A DNA stretch of 64,000 bases from Hydrotalea sandarakina (GTDB lineage: Bacteria; Bacteroidota; Bacteroidia; Chitinophagales; Chitinophagaceae). Numbering within the stretch: position 1 is the stretch's first letter; each line of letters starts with the position of its first letter. The notes below the pieces were generated by a model, which ran no database searches, was not told where the DNA came from, and worked only from the letters and a program-made list of their open reading frames with translations. Both the position numbers and the translations under genes were made by a program. Positions 45,531 through 55,624 of this stretch are shown here, piece after piece. Where the stretch lies: the NCBI RefSeq assembly GCF_003254115.1, contig NZ_QKZV01000001.1, positions 217,585 to 281,584 on the forward strand, read 5' to 3'.

Positions 45531-45887
45531 GCAGCGTACGTTTGGGACATTCAAGTAAACAGAAACAATCAAATTGTATTTTGAATGTTCCTCAATTACA
45601 TCAGGCAATCATTAACGTTAAAACGTTGCAGTTCATTTAAAATTTAATGCAGTAAAACAAATAAGGTGAATTATGAGTTCTTTTCAAATGAGTAAAACTT
45701 TTTATGTGATTGTAAAAATCACTTGCCAATATTTTTTTTGACAAAAATCAATTCATCAAAAAAAACATTCTGTAATGCAGATACTATGCAGGATTTTTAT
45801 TATTAATGTGTAAATAGTACATAATTGTTTGTTAAAAAATCATAGAAACATGCCGTTAAAAGGTAAGCACGCAATCGTTTGCGATGT

Positions 45888-45895
45888 TAAATTTG
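45888..45895 (+). promoter_or_regulatory. -7 promoter box of susC-susD
   Basis: TAAATTTG matches TAnnTTTG 37 bases before the susC ATG, giving a leader of about 31 bases. The 402-base gap between the AraC gene and susC shows no ORF and no other strong motif. Confidence 0.45.
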
Positions 45896-45932
45896 TTAAA
45901 GTTTATTTAACAACCAAACGAAAACATTGCTT

Positions 45933-48900
45933 ATGCCAAACAAACCAAACCTAACACGGTGTTTTTTGTTACTTGCAGGACTCTTCTTTTTTACAGTTGG
46001 GGCTTTTGCGCAAAAAACAGTTTCCGGAAAAGTTACAGGTAAAAACAATCAACCCATTGCAGGGGCCACTGTTAAGGTACAAGGTACCAGTACGGCAACT
46101 GCTACAAACGACGACGGTACTTTCACCATTAAGGTACCCGGTGATAAAAGTGTATTGCAAATCTCATCTATTGGTTACAACAGTGTAACAATGCCGGTGA
46201 ATGGTCGTTCTCAAATTGATGTAAGCTTAACCGAAGCTACAAGTGATTTGAATGAAATTGTTGTGTTGGGTTATACATCACAAAAGAAAAAGGACATTAC
46301 AGGTTCTGTAGCTGTTGTAAATGTGAATGATATGAAATCAGTGCCGGGCGGTAATACTGCTGCATTACTGCAAGGTCAGGCATCTGGAGTAAGCGTAATT
46401 AACTCTGGTGTACCCGGTGGTGCCACCAGCGTAAAAATACGTGGTATTACTTCACCTGGCAGTTCAGACCCATTAGTAATTATAGATGGGGTACAGGGTA
46501 ATTTGCAAGATGTTAACCCCAATGATATCGAATCTATTCAAGTGTTAAAAGATGCCGGTGCAGCTGCTATTTACGGTGTACAAGGTTCAAATGGTGTTAT
46601 CATTGTTACCACTAAGAGGGGAAGACAAGGTAAAGCAAGAATTAGTTATGATGCTTTTGTTGGAACACAGCGACCTTTAAAAAATGGTTTTAATTTAGAA
46701 AATACCATTGGGTATGCCAATGTTGTAAAAGCCTACGAACTTAACAGTGGTATTGCCCCAGGAAGCCGCAATCCACAATTTGGCCAAGGTGATACTCCTG
46801 TTATTCCTGATTACATTACACCTACCGGAGCAAAGGCCGGTGATCCGGGAACCGATCCCTCTACTTATAACATTAATACCAATCAAATTACAAAAGCCAA
46901 TAAAATTGGAACAGATTGGTTTCATGAAATTTTTAAACCCGCAATTTTCCAAAGCCACACCTTAACTGCAAGTGGTGGCAATGATAAATCTACTTACTTG
47001 TTTTCTCTTGGTTATTTAAATCAGCAAGGAACATTAATCAATACTTATTTAAAACGTTACTCTGTAAGAATGAACACCTCCTTCAACGTAAATAACCATA
47101 TACGTGTGGGAGAAAATGCTTACGTTTTTTATAAGCAAAGCCCCGGGTTTACCAACCAAAATGAGGGAAATGCTATTTCCATGAGTTATAGAGAAGCACC
47201 AATTATTCCTGTTTATGATATTGTTGGAAACTATGCCGGTACAAAATCTGCCGGTTTAGGCAACGCACAAAACCCTGTTGCCAACCAACAAAGAACAGCT
47301 AATAATAAAAGCAATGACTGGCAAGTAAACGGAAATGTATGGGGTGAAGTTGATTTCTTGAAACATTTTACCGCTCGTACCAGTTTTGGCGGTTATTTTG
47401 ACAATTATTACTACTATTACTTTACTTATACTGCTTATGAAAATGCGGAAGGAAATACAAATCCCAATGCATTTACTGAAGGCGCAGGTTATAACAGTTT
47501 GTGGTTATGGACAAATACTGTTAAATACAATAATGCTTGGGGTAAACATAGTTTGAATGTATTGTTAGGTACAGAAGCAAAAAATCAATATAACAGAGGT
47601 ATAAGTGCCGGTAGAGGCTCATATTACAGTACTGACCCCAATTATTGGATTTTAAATACCGGTTCACCTAGTTCTGTAAGTAATAATGGTAATCCGCCAT
47701 ACCAATTAACAATTGCCTCTTATTTTGGAAGAGTTGATTATAATTATGCAGACAAATACATACTTGCAGCCACTTTACGTCGTGATGGCTCATCCGTATT
47801 TGCACCGGGTCATCAATATGGAAATTTTCCTTCCATATCTGCCGGATGGAGAATATCCAATGAAAATTTCATGAAGAATGTTAGTTGGATTAATGATTTA
47901 AAACTTAGAGGCGGATGGGGAACATCCGGTTCATTAAGTAATATTAATCCTACCAATGCCTATTCATTATATGCTTCCGCAGCAGGTATGTCTTATTATC
48001 CAATTACAGGCGCTGCTAATTCATCAACACTTGGATTTTATAATAGCCAGTTGGGTAATCCCAATACTACTTGGGAAAAAGATATTATCACTAACATAGG
48101 TTTGGATGGTACTATTCTAAAAAATAAGTTAGACTTTAGTTTAGAATGGTACAAAAAGTCAATCAGTGGTTTATTATTCCCAAGTGTATCAGCAATTGGC
48201 AATTACCAAGGTGGTGCCAGCCAACCATTTGTTAATATAGGTGATGTAAAAAATACCGGTATAGACTTCTCTTTAACCTATCATGGAAAAATAGGACGTG
48301 ATTTTCGTTTTGATGTAAATGGTAACATCACTTCTTACAAAAATGAAGTTTTAAGTTTGCCTCCCGGTGTTAATTATGTAGATGAGTATAGTGCCGGCTC
48401 AACCAGAATAGGTGCTTTCTCCAGATTACAGCCCGGTCATCCAATTGGCGCATTTTATGGTTATCAAGTAATTGGATTATTTAAAGATGCGAACGATGTA
48501 GCGAAGTCTGCTACTCAAGATGGAGCTGCACCCGGCAGATTCAAATATTTAGATGCTAACGGCGATGGCCAAATAACACCTGATGATAGAGTGTTTTTTG
48601 GAAATCCTAACCCAAAATTCACTTATGGCTTTACTATCAATGCAACGTATAAGAACTTTGATTTGTCTATGTTCTTTTATGGCTCTGCAGGCAATGATGT
48701 TATTAACTATGTTAAATATTGGACAGATTTCTATCAAGTATTTAAAGGGAATGTTAGCAAAGGATTGTTACAGAACTCTTGGTCACCCACTAATTTAAAT
48801 GCTAAAATTCCAAGAATAGAACAATCAGCTAATTTCAGTAATACAACAGTATTTAACTCTTTTTATATGGAAAAAGGTTCTTATTTAAGATGTAAGAATT

Positions 48901-49127
48901 TCATGATTGGATATACAGTTCCTTCAGCACGATTAGAGCGTATTGGTATTCAAAAATTACATTTCTATTTGCAGGCTGCTAACTTATTTACCATTACCAA
49001 ATACACCGGATTAGATCCTGAATTGCAAGGCTCTGATCTTTCAAACAACAGTAATTTTGGTATTGACTTTGGTAACTATCCTGCAAATCAGAAGAACTTC
49101 AATATTGGAGTAAATGTAACATTCTAG
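45933..49127 (+). CDS. SusC/RagA-type TonB-linked outer-membrane transporter
   Basis: Imports oligosaccharides or peptides across the outer membrane with its SusD lid. The 1064-residue protein has a signal peptide (RCFLLLAGLFFFTVGAFAQ) and a carboxypeptidase-D-like domain (KTVSGKVTGKNNQPIAGATVKVQG, about 25-110). Next are the plug with SusC signature VKIRGITSPGSSDPLVIIDGVQG and IESIQVLKDAGAAAIYGVQGSNGVIIVTTK, and a 22-strand barrel ending in NIGVNVTF. No N-terminal anti-sigma-binding extension is seen. ATG 45933 was chosen; the frame opens at a TTG two codons earlier. The substrate is not evident. Confidence 0.96.
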   Translation: MPNKPNLTRCFLLLAGLFFFTVGAFAQKTVSGKVTGKNNQPIAGATVKVQGTSTATATNDDGTFTIKVPGDKSVLQISSIGYNSVTMPVNGRSQIDVSLTEATSDLNEIVVLGYTSQKKKDITGSVAVVNVNDMKSVPGGNTAALLQGQASGVSVINSGVPGGATSVKIRGITSPGSSDPLVIIDGVQGNLQDVNPNDIESIQVLKDAGAAAIYGVQGSNGVIIVTTKRGRQGKARISYDAFVGTQRPLKNGFNLENTIGYANVVKAYELNSGIAPGSRNPQFGQGDTPVIPDYITPTGAKAGDPGTDPSTYNINTNQITKANKIGTDWFHEIFKPAIFQSHTLTASGGNDKSTYLFSLGYLNQQGTLINTYLKRYSVRMNTSFNVNNHIRVGENAYVFYKQSPGFTNQNEGNAISMSYREAPIIPVYDIVGNYAGTKSAGLGNAQNPVANQQRTANNKSNDWQVNGNVWGEVDFLKHFTARTSFGGYFDNYYYYYFTYTAYENAEGNTNPNAFTEGAGYNSLWLWTNTVKYNNAWGKHSLNVLLGTEAKNQYNRGISAGRGSYYSTDPNYWILNTGSPSSVSNNGNPPYQLTIASYFGRVDYNYADKYILAATLRRDGSSVFAPGHQYGNFPSISAGWRISNENFMKNVSWINDLKLRGGWGTSGSLSNINPTNAYSLYASAAGMSYYPITGAANSSTLGFYNSQLGNPNTTWEKDIITNIGLDGTILKNKLDFSLEWYKKSISGLLFPSVSAIGNYQGGASQPFVNIGDVKNTGIDFSLTYHGKIGRDFRFDVNGNITSYKNEVLSLPPGVNYVDEYSAGSTRIGAFSRLQPGHPIGAFYGYQVIGLFKDANDVAKSATQDGAAPGRFKYLDANGDGQITPDDRVFFGNPNPKFTYGFTINATYKNFDLSMFFYGSAGNDVINYVKYWTDFYQVFKGNVSKGLLQNSWSPTNLNAKIPRIEQSANFSNTTVFNSFYMEKGSYLRCKNFMIGYTVPSARLERIGIQKLHFYLQAANLFTITKYTGLDPELQGSDLSNNSNFGIDFGNYPANQKNFNIGVNVTF

Positions 49128-49152
49128 TTGTGATTTATAATCATTTAAAAAT

Positions 49153-50955
49153 ATGAATATGAAGAAGTTTCATTATAAATATATAATACCCACTACAATC
49201 ATGTTGGTTGTAATATTCGTGGCTTGTAAACAAAGTTTTTTGAATAAACAACCTATTGGAACATTGAACCAAAATATTTTGGCCAATCAGTCAGGTGTGC
49301 AAGGGCTTTTAATAGGTGCATACTCTCTATTAGATGGGGAAGGTGGTAATAATACTGGTTGGGGATCAGCGGCCAGTAACTGGGTATATGGTAGTGTATG
49401 TGCCGATGATGCCTATAAAGGTTCTGATCCTTCAGATCAAGGGGATATTTTATCTCTGGAAACTTTTACGGCTAATTCAACCAATAGTTATCCTGCCCAA
49501 AAATGGGCTGCTTGCTATGATGGTGTTCAAAGAGCTAATGAGGTTTTAAGAGTATTAAAAATAGCCACCGGCATTTCAGCTGCCGATGCAACCGAGTTCA
49601 CTGCTGAAGCCAGGTTTTTGCGTGGACACTATCATTTTGAATTGAAAAAAGTGTTTGGCAACGTACCTTACATTGACGAAACTGTTACAGATACTACCAG
49701 CAGAAACTCTGTAAATAATGTTGATGCTTCCGGCAATTATGTAAATATTTGGCCTCAAATTGAAGCCGACTTCCAATATGCCATGCAAAATTTGCCGGCT
49801 GTACAACCTCAAATTGGTAGAGCCAATAAATATGCTGCTGAAGCATTTTTAGCCAAAGTATATATGTTTGAAGGAAAATATGCACAAGCAAAACCTTTAT
49901 ACGATGATTTAATTCAAAATGGTGTTACTGCAGGAGGTGTAAAATATGCTTTAGTAAAATACTATAGCAATTTTAATCCAGCCACCAGAAACAGTGCCGA
50001 ATCAGTATTTGCAGTACAAATGGCTGTTAATGATGGTTCAGCTACCAGCGCCGGTGCACCCAATGGTAATTATGGTGATATTTTAAATTTCCCTTATGGT
50101 GGTGGGCCCGGTGCTTGTTGTGGGTTCTTTAATCCTTCTCAATCACTAGCAAATGCCTATAAAACTGACCCTGTAACGGGTTTGCCATTGTTGAATACTT
50201 ATTTCAATGGGCCTAATGTTAGCGATTCAACCAATTTATATACAGGTACATTAGATCCTAGAATAGATTGGGCCATTGGTCGTCCAGGTATCCCTTATCT
50301 TGATTGGGGGCCACATCCGGGCGCAGCATGGATTAGGAATGTGGCTGCTGATGGAGTTTTTAGTCCTAAAAAGAATGTTTATGCTCAAAGTCAAATAGGA
50401 GTTTATACAAGTACTGAAAATTATTGGGGTGCTACAGAATTGGTTGCCAATAATGTTAACTTAATCAGGTTTTCAGATGTATTGTTGTTAGCCGCTGAAT
50501 GCGAGGCGCAACTAGGCAACTTAGGCACTGCCTTAAATTATGTAAATCAAGTACGTGCACGTGCAGCCGATCCTACCGGATGGGTTTATAAAAACGCTAG
50601 TTACGATGCCACCAGTTCAACTTATGCTCCACAAACAACTCCGGCTGATAATTATAAGGTTGGATTGTATCCTTCATTTGCTAACCAGGCAGCCGCTTTG
50701 CAAGCTATACAAATGGAACGCTATTTAGAGCTTTCAATGGAAGGCCATCGCTTTTTTGACTTGGTTCGATGGGGAATCGCTAAAAATGTAATTAACAATT
50801 ATTTTAATACCGATAAAATTGCCAAGGCAACTTTATTGCCGGTTGGTGCTCAATTTGTTGCCGGAAAATCAGAATTATTCCCAATTCCTCAAACTCAAAT
50901 AGATATTTTAAATGCTGATGGTAAAATTCATTTAAAACAAAATCCCGGATATTAG
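49153..50955 (+). CDS. SusD/RagB-type surface lipoprotein
   Basis: Nutrient-binding lid for the adjacent SusC. The 600-residue protein has a lipoprotein signal (IIPTTIMLVVIFVAC) and SusD hallmarks: FLNKQPIGTL, YDGVQRANEVLRVL, TAEARFLRGHYHFELKKVFGNVPYIDE, ANKYAAEAFLAKVYMFEGKYAQAKPLYDD, LIRFSDVLLLAAECEAQLG and MERYLELSMEGHRFFDLVRWG. It begins 26 bases after susC and ends at a terminator. Confidence 0.95.
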   Translation: MNMKKFHYKYIIPTTIMLVVIFVACKQSFLNKQPIGTLNQNILANQSGVQGLLIGAYSLLDGEGGNNTGWGSAASNWVYGSVCADDAYKGSDPSDQGDILSLETFTANSTNSYPAQKWAACYDGVQRANEVLRVLKIATGISAADATEFTAEARFLRGHYHFELKKVFGNVPYIDETVTDTTSRNSVNNVDASGNYVNIWPQIEADFQYAMQNLPAVQPQIGRANKYAAEAFLAKVYMFEGKYAQAKPLYDDLIQNGVTAGGVKYALVKYYSNFNPATRNSAESVFAVQMAVNDGSATSAGAPNGNYGDILNFPYGGGPGACCGFFNPSQSLANAYKTDPVTGLPLLNTYFNGPNVSDSTNLYTGTLDPRIDWAIGRPGIPYLDWGPHPGAAWIRNVAADGVFSPKKNVYAQSQIGVYTSTENYWGATELVANNVNLIRFSDVLLLAAECEAQLGNLGTALNYVNQVRARAADPTGWVYKNASYDATSSTYAPQTTPADNYKVGLYPSFANQAAALQAIQMERYLELSMEGHRFFDLVRWGIAKNVINNYFNTDKIAKATLLPVGAQFVAGKSELFPIPQTQIDILNADGKIHLKQNPGY

Positions 50956-50994
50956 TATTTAAAATTCGATTATTTAACCTTTCAATCAATATGT

Positions 50995-51035
50995 AACCTA
51001 TTGCTGTAATAAAGTTTATGGCAATAGGTTTTTTT
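50995..51035 (+). terminator. Terminator of the susC-susD operon
   Basis: A 10-bp perfect stem (AACCTATTGC 50995-51004, GCAATAGGTT 51021-51030) is followed by seven T. It separates susCD from the FG-GAP lipoprotein gene, which must depend on read-through or its own promoter. Confidence 0.85.
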
Positions 51036-51127
51036 ATGTGCTTTTTAATAAGCTTCAAAAGTATAAAAATGCTCTGTTTGCCGTATATTAAGGGTCCCTT
51101 ATTAATATTAGTTAACCAAAACTTTTT

Positions 51128-54100
51128 ATGAGAAAACTTTTCTATTTATTATCCATTATTGTGCTTGTGGGTCAATATGCCTGTAAAAAAACTCATACCT
51201 TGTTTGTACAAATGGATGTTAAACAAACAGGTATAGACTTTTCAAATACTATTGTTGAAAACGATTCTATTAACTCTGTTGATCTGGAAAATGTATATAA
51301 CGGAGGGGGCGTTGGCGTAGGTGATTTTAATAATGACGGGTTGCCGGATTTGTATTTTACCGGCAATTTGGTATCAAACAAACTTTACTTAAATAAAGGC
51401 AATTTTTCTTTTAAAGATATTACCAATGAAGCAGGTGTAACAGGAAATGGAAGATGGTGTAGAGGTGTTGCAGTTGTAGACATTAATAATGATGGTTGGT
51501 TGGACATTTACGTATGTGCAACTTTAATGAAAGATCCCGAGAAAAGACGTAACCTTTTATATATTAATCAAGGAGCAGATAAAAATGGAGTTCCGCATTT
51601 TAAGGAAATGGCAAAGGAATATGGGCTAGACGATACAGCCCATTCTACACAAGCGGCTTTTTTTGATTATGATAATGACGGTGATTTAGATGTTTACATT
51701 GTGAACAATGAAATAAACAAAGACAAATACCCTGATGGATTTCATGTTATTTTAAAAAATGGTGAGAATCCAAGTACTGGAAAATTATACAGAAACGATT
51801 GGAATGATAGCTTACATCATCCGTTTTTTACCGATGTTTCAAAACAAGCAGGTATTCAAACAGAAGGCTATGGCCACTCGGTTGCAATTGCCGATTTTAA
51901 TAATGATGGATGGAAAGATATTTATGTTAGTAATGATTTTGTTACGAACGATTTGTTGTGGATTAACAATCATAACGGCACTTTCACAAATCAGCTTTCC
52001 CACTATTTTAAACACACTGCAGCGAATGCTATGGGGTGCGATGTAGCTGATATGAACAATGATGGGTTGCCGGATGTGGTTACACTTGATATGAACCCTC
52101 AGGATAATTACAGAAAAAAAATGATGATGAATGCCAATAATTACCAGCGTTATCAAAATAGTGATAAATATGGCTACAATTATCAGTATGTTAGAAATGT
52201 ATTGCAACTGAATCAAGGATACCGAGTTGCAACCAATGATTCAATTGGTGACCCTATTTTTAGTGATGTGGCCTATTATGCCGGTATGGCTGAAACGGAT
52301 TGGAGTTGGACGCCTTTATTGGCCGATTTTGACAATGATGGTAAGCGTGATATCATTATTACCAACGGCTTTCCTAAAGATGTTACTGACCATGATTTTA
52401 TTGCCTATAGAACAGAGGCCTATTTACTTGCTTCAAAAAAAGATTTATTGGCACAAATTCCCGTAGTAAAAATTCATAACTATGCTTTCAAAAATATTGG
52501 GGAAACTAAATTTGAAAATGTAACCGATAAATGGGGCTTTCAAATGCCTACTTTCTCAAATGGAGCAGTTTATGTTGATTTAGATAATGATGGCGATTTA
52601 GATGTGGTTATCAATAACATCAACCAAAAAGCATTAGTTTATAAAAATAATATTCGCGAAACTGATTCTTTAAACTCACATTTTTTAGATGTTGTTTTTA
52701 AAGGGGGTAAAAATAATGTAAACGGGGTTGGTGCTTCAGCTACCATTTATTACAACAATGGTGAACAACAAATATGGGAAAATGCTCCTTATCGCGGTTA
52801 CTTATCTTCAGTTCAAACCAGGGCACATTTTGGTTTGGGAAACTTAAATAATATTGATTCCTTAAAAATTATTTGGCCTAATCATTTTCAACAAACTATT
52901 CTGAAACCAGCCATTAATCAACAATTGGTAGTAGATGAAAAAAATGCTACAGTACCGGTAACATATGGTCATCCATACATTGCCCAAAATGCTTTGTTTA
53001 AGAATATTACGGACTCAGTACATTTAAATTATATGCATCAGGAACATGATTTTATAGATTTCAATATTCAAAAACTTTTGCCTCACAAGTATTCCGAATA
53101 TGGCCCGGCAATGGCAGTTGGTGATATTGATGGCAATGGGTTAGATGATATTGTTGTTGGTGGCGCTTACAAATACAGTGAAACCATATTGTTCCAACAA
53201 AAGAATGGTCAGTTTATTCAAAAAAACTTATTAAGTGATGCTGCTGCAGCAAATAAAGTTGCAGAAGATATGGGCTTGTTATTGTTTGATGCAGATGGTG
53301 ACGGTGATTTGGATTTATATATTGCCAGTGGCGGATATGAAAATACACCCAATACCTCTGCCTATCAAGATAGATTGTACATGAATGATGGTAAAGGTAA
53401 TTTTACATTAGATAGTTTAGCATTGCCTCAAAACTTCACCAGTAAATCATGTGTTCGCGCATTTGATTATGATGGTGATGGGAAGTTAGATTTATTCATT
53501 GCAGGCCGTGTTGATCCTTGGCATTATCCAAAGCCAGTAAGCAGCATCATACTACACAATGAAAGTAGCAATGGTAAAGTGTATTTTAGAGATGTAACAA
53601 AAACAGTTGCACCAGATTTGAATAATATTGGTATGGTAAGTGATGCCATCATTACTGATTATAATAACGATGGCAAACCTGATATTGTGTTAGCCGGTGA
53701 ATGGATGCCCATTACTTTTTTTGAAAATAAAAATGGTACGTTTAAAAATGTTACAACACAAACCGGGGTGCAAAACAATTTGGGCTGGTGGAATAGTATT
53801 GTTCCCGGCGACTTTAATAATGATGGATATACAGATTACATTGTTTCAAATTTAGGATTAAACTCATACTATAAAGCCACACAACAATATCCTATGCATG
53901 TTACTGCAGGCGACTTTGATAATAATGGTAGTTATGATGCCTTTGTTTCATTGTATTTGCCCGATAGTACAGGTAAAATGTTAGAATATCCGGCTTTAAC
54001 TCGCGATGATGCCATTAAGCAAATGATTATTATGAAAATGCGATTTAAAAACTATAAATCATATGCTACTGCAACTATGGATCAAATTTTAAATCCTGAA

Positions 54101-54706
54101 GAGCGTAAAAACGCTTTACGATTAACAGCTAATTATATGCAGTCCGTTGTTTTAATGAATAATGGGAAAGGTGGTTTTAGTTGTGTTCCCTTACCTATGC
54201 AGGCGCAACTGTCTGCACTAAATGGAATGATAGTTGATGATTTTGATGGCGATGGCAATTTAGACGTGTTTTTTAACACAAACGATTATGGAACTGAGGT
54301 AGGAACGGGGCGTTATGATGCATTGAATGGTCTGCTTTTAAAAGGAAATGGTAATGGTAACTTCAATGCTATGAATATGTTACAAAGTGGAATATTTATA
54401 CCCGGCAATGGCAAAGCGTTGGTAAAACTTAGGAATGCCGAGAATAAATATTTAGTGGCAGCTTCACAAAACCGAGGACAATTGTTGTTGTTTGCTGCCA
54501 ATCATTCCTTTCAAAATATACCCCTATTACCAAATGATGTGTATGCTATGGTTTATTTTAAAAACGGTCATAAACAAAAAATCGAATGCAATTATGGTGC
54601 ATCATTTTTGTCGCAGTCAGCACGTTTTATTAGTGTGGGTGGTTGGGTTCAATCGGTAAATGTTTACCAAAATAATGGTAGTCACAGAACGATAACCTTT
54701 AAATAG
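51128..54706 (+). CDS. Large FG-GAP/VCBS repeat lipoprotein with ASPIC/UnbV domain
   Basis: A 1192-residue surface or periplasmic lipoprotein (signal LFYLLSIIVLVGQYAC). Two sets of FG-GAP propeller repeats carry calcium-binding-like loops such as DFNNDGLPDLYF and DADGDGDLDLYI. Between them lies an ASPIC/UnbV domain (about 530-610: NGVGASATIYYNNGEQQIWE, FGLGNLNNIDSLKIIWPNHFQQ). Such proteins are common beside SusCD pairs in Chitinophagaceae, but their function is unknown; roles in carbohydrate binding or surface attachment are inferred. It is followed by a DUF1573 gene 21 bases on. Confidence 0.9.
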   Translation: MRKLFYLLSIIVLVGQYACKKTHTLFVQMDVKQTGIDFSNTIVENDSINSVDLENVYNGGGVGVGDFNNDGLPDLYFTGNLVSNKLYLNKGNFSFKDITNEAGVTGNGRWCRGVAVVDINNDGWLDIYVCATLMKDPEKRRNLLYINQGADKNGVPHFKEMAKEYGLDDTAHSTQAAFFDYDNDGDLDVYIVNNEINKDKYPDGFHVILKNGENPSTGKLYRNDWNDSLHHPFFTDVSKQAGIQTEGYGHSVAIADFNNDGWKDIYVSNDFVTNDLLWINNHNGTFTNQLSHYFKHTAANAMGCDVADMNNDGLPDVVTLDMNPQDNYRKKMMMNANNYQRYQNSDKYGYNYQYVRNVLQLNQGYRVATNDSIGDPIFSDVAYYAGMAETDWSWTPLLADFDNDGKRDIIITNGFPKDVTDHDFIAYRTEAYLLASKKDLLAQIPVVKIHNYAFKNIGETKFENVTDKWGFQMPTFSNGAVYVDLDNDGDLDVVINNINQKALVYKNNIRETDSLNSHFLDVVFKGGKNNVNGVGASATIYYNNGEQQIWENAPYRGYLSSVQTRAHFGLGNLNNIDSLKIIWPNHFQQTILKPAINQQLVVDEKNATVPVTYGHPYIAQNALFKNITDSVHLNYMHQEHDFIDFNIQKLLPHKYSEYGPAMAVGDIDGNGLDDIVVGGAYKYSETILFQQKNGQFIQKNLLSDAAAANKVAEDMGLLLFDADGDGDLDLYIASGGYENTPNTSAYQDRLYMNDGKGNFTLDSLALPQNFTSKSCVRAFDYDGDGKLDLFIAGRVDPWHYPKPVSSIILHNESSNGKVYFRDVTKTVAPDLNNIGMVSDAIITDYNNDGKPDIVLAGEWMPITFFENKNGTFKNVTTQTGVQNNLGWWNSIVPGDFNNDGYTDYIVSNLGLNSYYKATQQYPMHVTAGDFDNNGSYDAFVSLYLPDSTGKMLEYPALTRDDAIKQMIIMKMRFKNYKSYATATMDQILNPEERKNALRLTANYMQSVVLMNNGKGGFSCVPLPMQAQLSALNGMIVDDFDGDGNLDVFFNTNDYGTEVGTGRYDALNGLLLKGNGNGNFNAMNMLQSGIFIPGNGKALVKLRNAENKYLVAASQNRGQLLLFAANHSFQNIPLLPNDVYAMVYFKNGHKQKIECNYGASFLSQSARFISVGGWVQSVNVYQNNGSHRTITFK

Positions 54707-54727
54707 TGAAGGTATTAATAGTTAACC

Positions 54728-55231
54728 ATGCAAAAAGTAAGAATGAACAAAACTGCTTTATTTATTTCCGTAGTTTTTTGTTGGGGGTATTTTAGTTGTA
54801 AACAAAAGCCTTCAAAAAATGTATATGAAAATAATTTGGGTATACCGCCTGCTGTATTGGCACAACTCGATAGCATTCATTATACACAAATACAATGGAT
54901 AGATTCCGTTAAAACCATAGGAAATGTTTTTTACGGTGATACCGTATTGCTAAACTTTATGTTTAAAAATACCGGTGAAACACCATTGTTTATAGCAGAA
55001 GTTAAGCCATCTTGCGGATGTACGGTAGCCAATTATCCCAAGCATGGAATTATGCCAGGTGAAATTGGTATTTTACAAGCCAAATACACTTCTGAAGGGT
55101 TCCCGGGAAATTTTCGAAAATCCATTACCGTTAAATCAAACACTACAAATGGTGTTTATCATAGTTTGCAATTTTTGGGTATTTTAAGTAAAGACAGTTT
55201 ACCTCACCAAAATAAAACATATTTAAAATGA
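54728..55231 (+). CDS. DUF1573 domain lipoprotein
   Basis: A 167-residue protein with a lipoprotein-type signal (TALFISVVFCWGYFSC) and a single immunoglobulin-like DUF1573 domain: LLNFMFKNTGETPLFIAEVKPSCGCTVANYP, IGILQAKYTSEGFPGNFRKSITVKSNT. The Cys-Gly-Cys in SCGCT is the family mark. Function is unknown. It overlaps the next gene by four bases (ATGA). Confidence 0.9.
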   Translation: MQKVRMNKTALFISVVFCWGYFSCKQKPSKNVYENNLGIPPAVLAQLDSIHYTQIQWIDSVKTIGNVFYGDTVLLNFMFKNTGETPLFIAEVKPSCGCTVANYPKHGIMPGEIGILQAKYTSEGFPGNFRKSITVKSNTTNGVYHSLQFLGILSKDSLPHQNKTYLK

Positions 55232-55572
55232 AATGTATGAAAAAGTTTAATCAATTGATTATTGGTGGATTTCTGTTTTTTATGGTTGCATGTAATACCA
55301 TTAAAAATCAAACCCCTGAACAAGTACAACAAAGTTTAACCAACGCTATGCAAAATTTCTTACAAAAAACGCAACAACGCGACAGTAATAAAGTAATTTT
55401 TACGGTAAAAAGCGTAGCCTATTATGAAGAGCCGCAATATTACATTTGCGATTTTACCGTACACATGCAAAATAACCCTAAATTAATGACCAATATGCCT
55501 AAAATAGATACCGTAGGCACCATGCATTGTCGTATAACAAAAGATTTTCAAAATGTAACAAGGGTATATTAA
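55228..55572 (+). CDS. Small lipoprotein of unknown function
   Basis: A 114-residue product with a lipoprotein signal (LIIGGFLFFMVAC), a helical Gln-rich segment (TPEQVQQSLTNAMQNFLQKTQQ) and a beta-rich C-terminal part (KVIFTVKSVAYYEEPQYYICDFTVHMQ). The ATG lies within the stop region of the DUF1573 gene (ATGA overlap), so the two are translationally coupled. A second ATG three codons on is also possible. No family recognised. Confidence 0.75.
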   Translation: MKCMKKFNQLIIGGFLFFMVACNTIKNQTPEQVQQSLTNAMQNFLQKTQQRDSNKVIFTVKSVAYYEEPQYYICDFTVHMQNNPKLMTNMPKIDTVGTMHCRITKDFQNVTRVY

Positions 55573-55624
55573 CATTTGGCCATTACCATCATATTAGTAT
55601 ATTTAGCACCCTTTTTGCACGAAT

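Noticed and set aside
45531-45608. Longer AraC-family regulator starting at TTG 45608
   Set aside because: The extra 26 residues are not typical of the family, and an ATG at 45530 gives a normal length.
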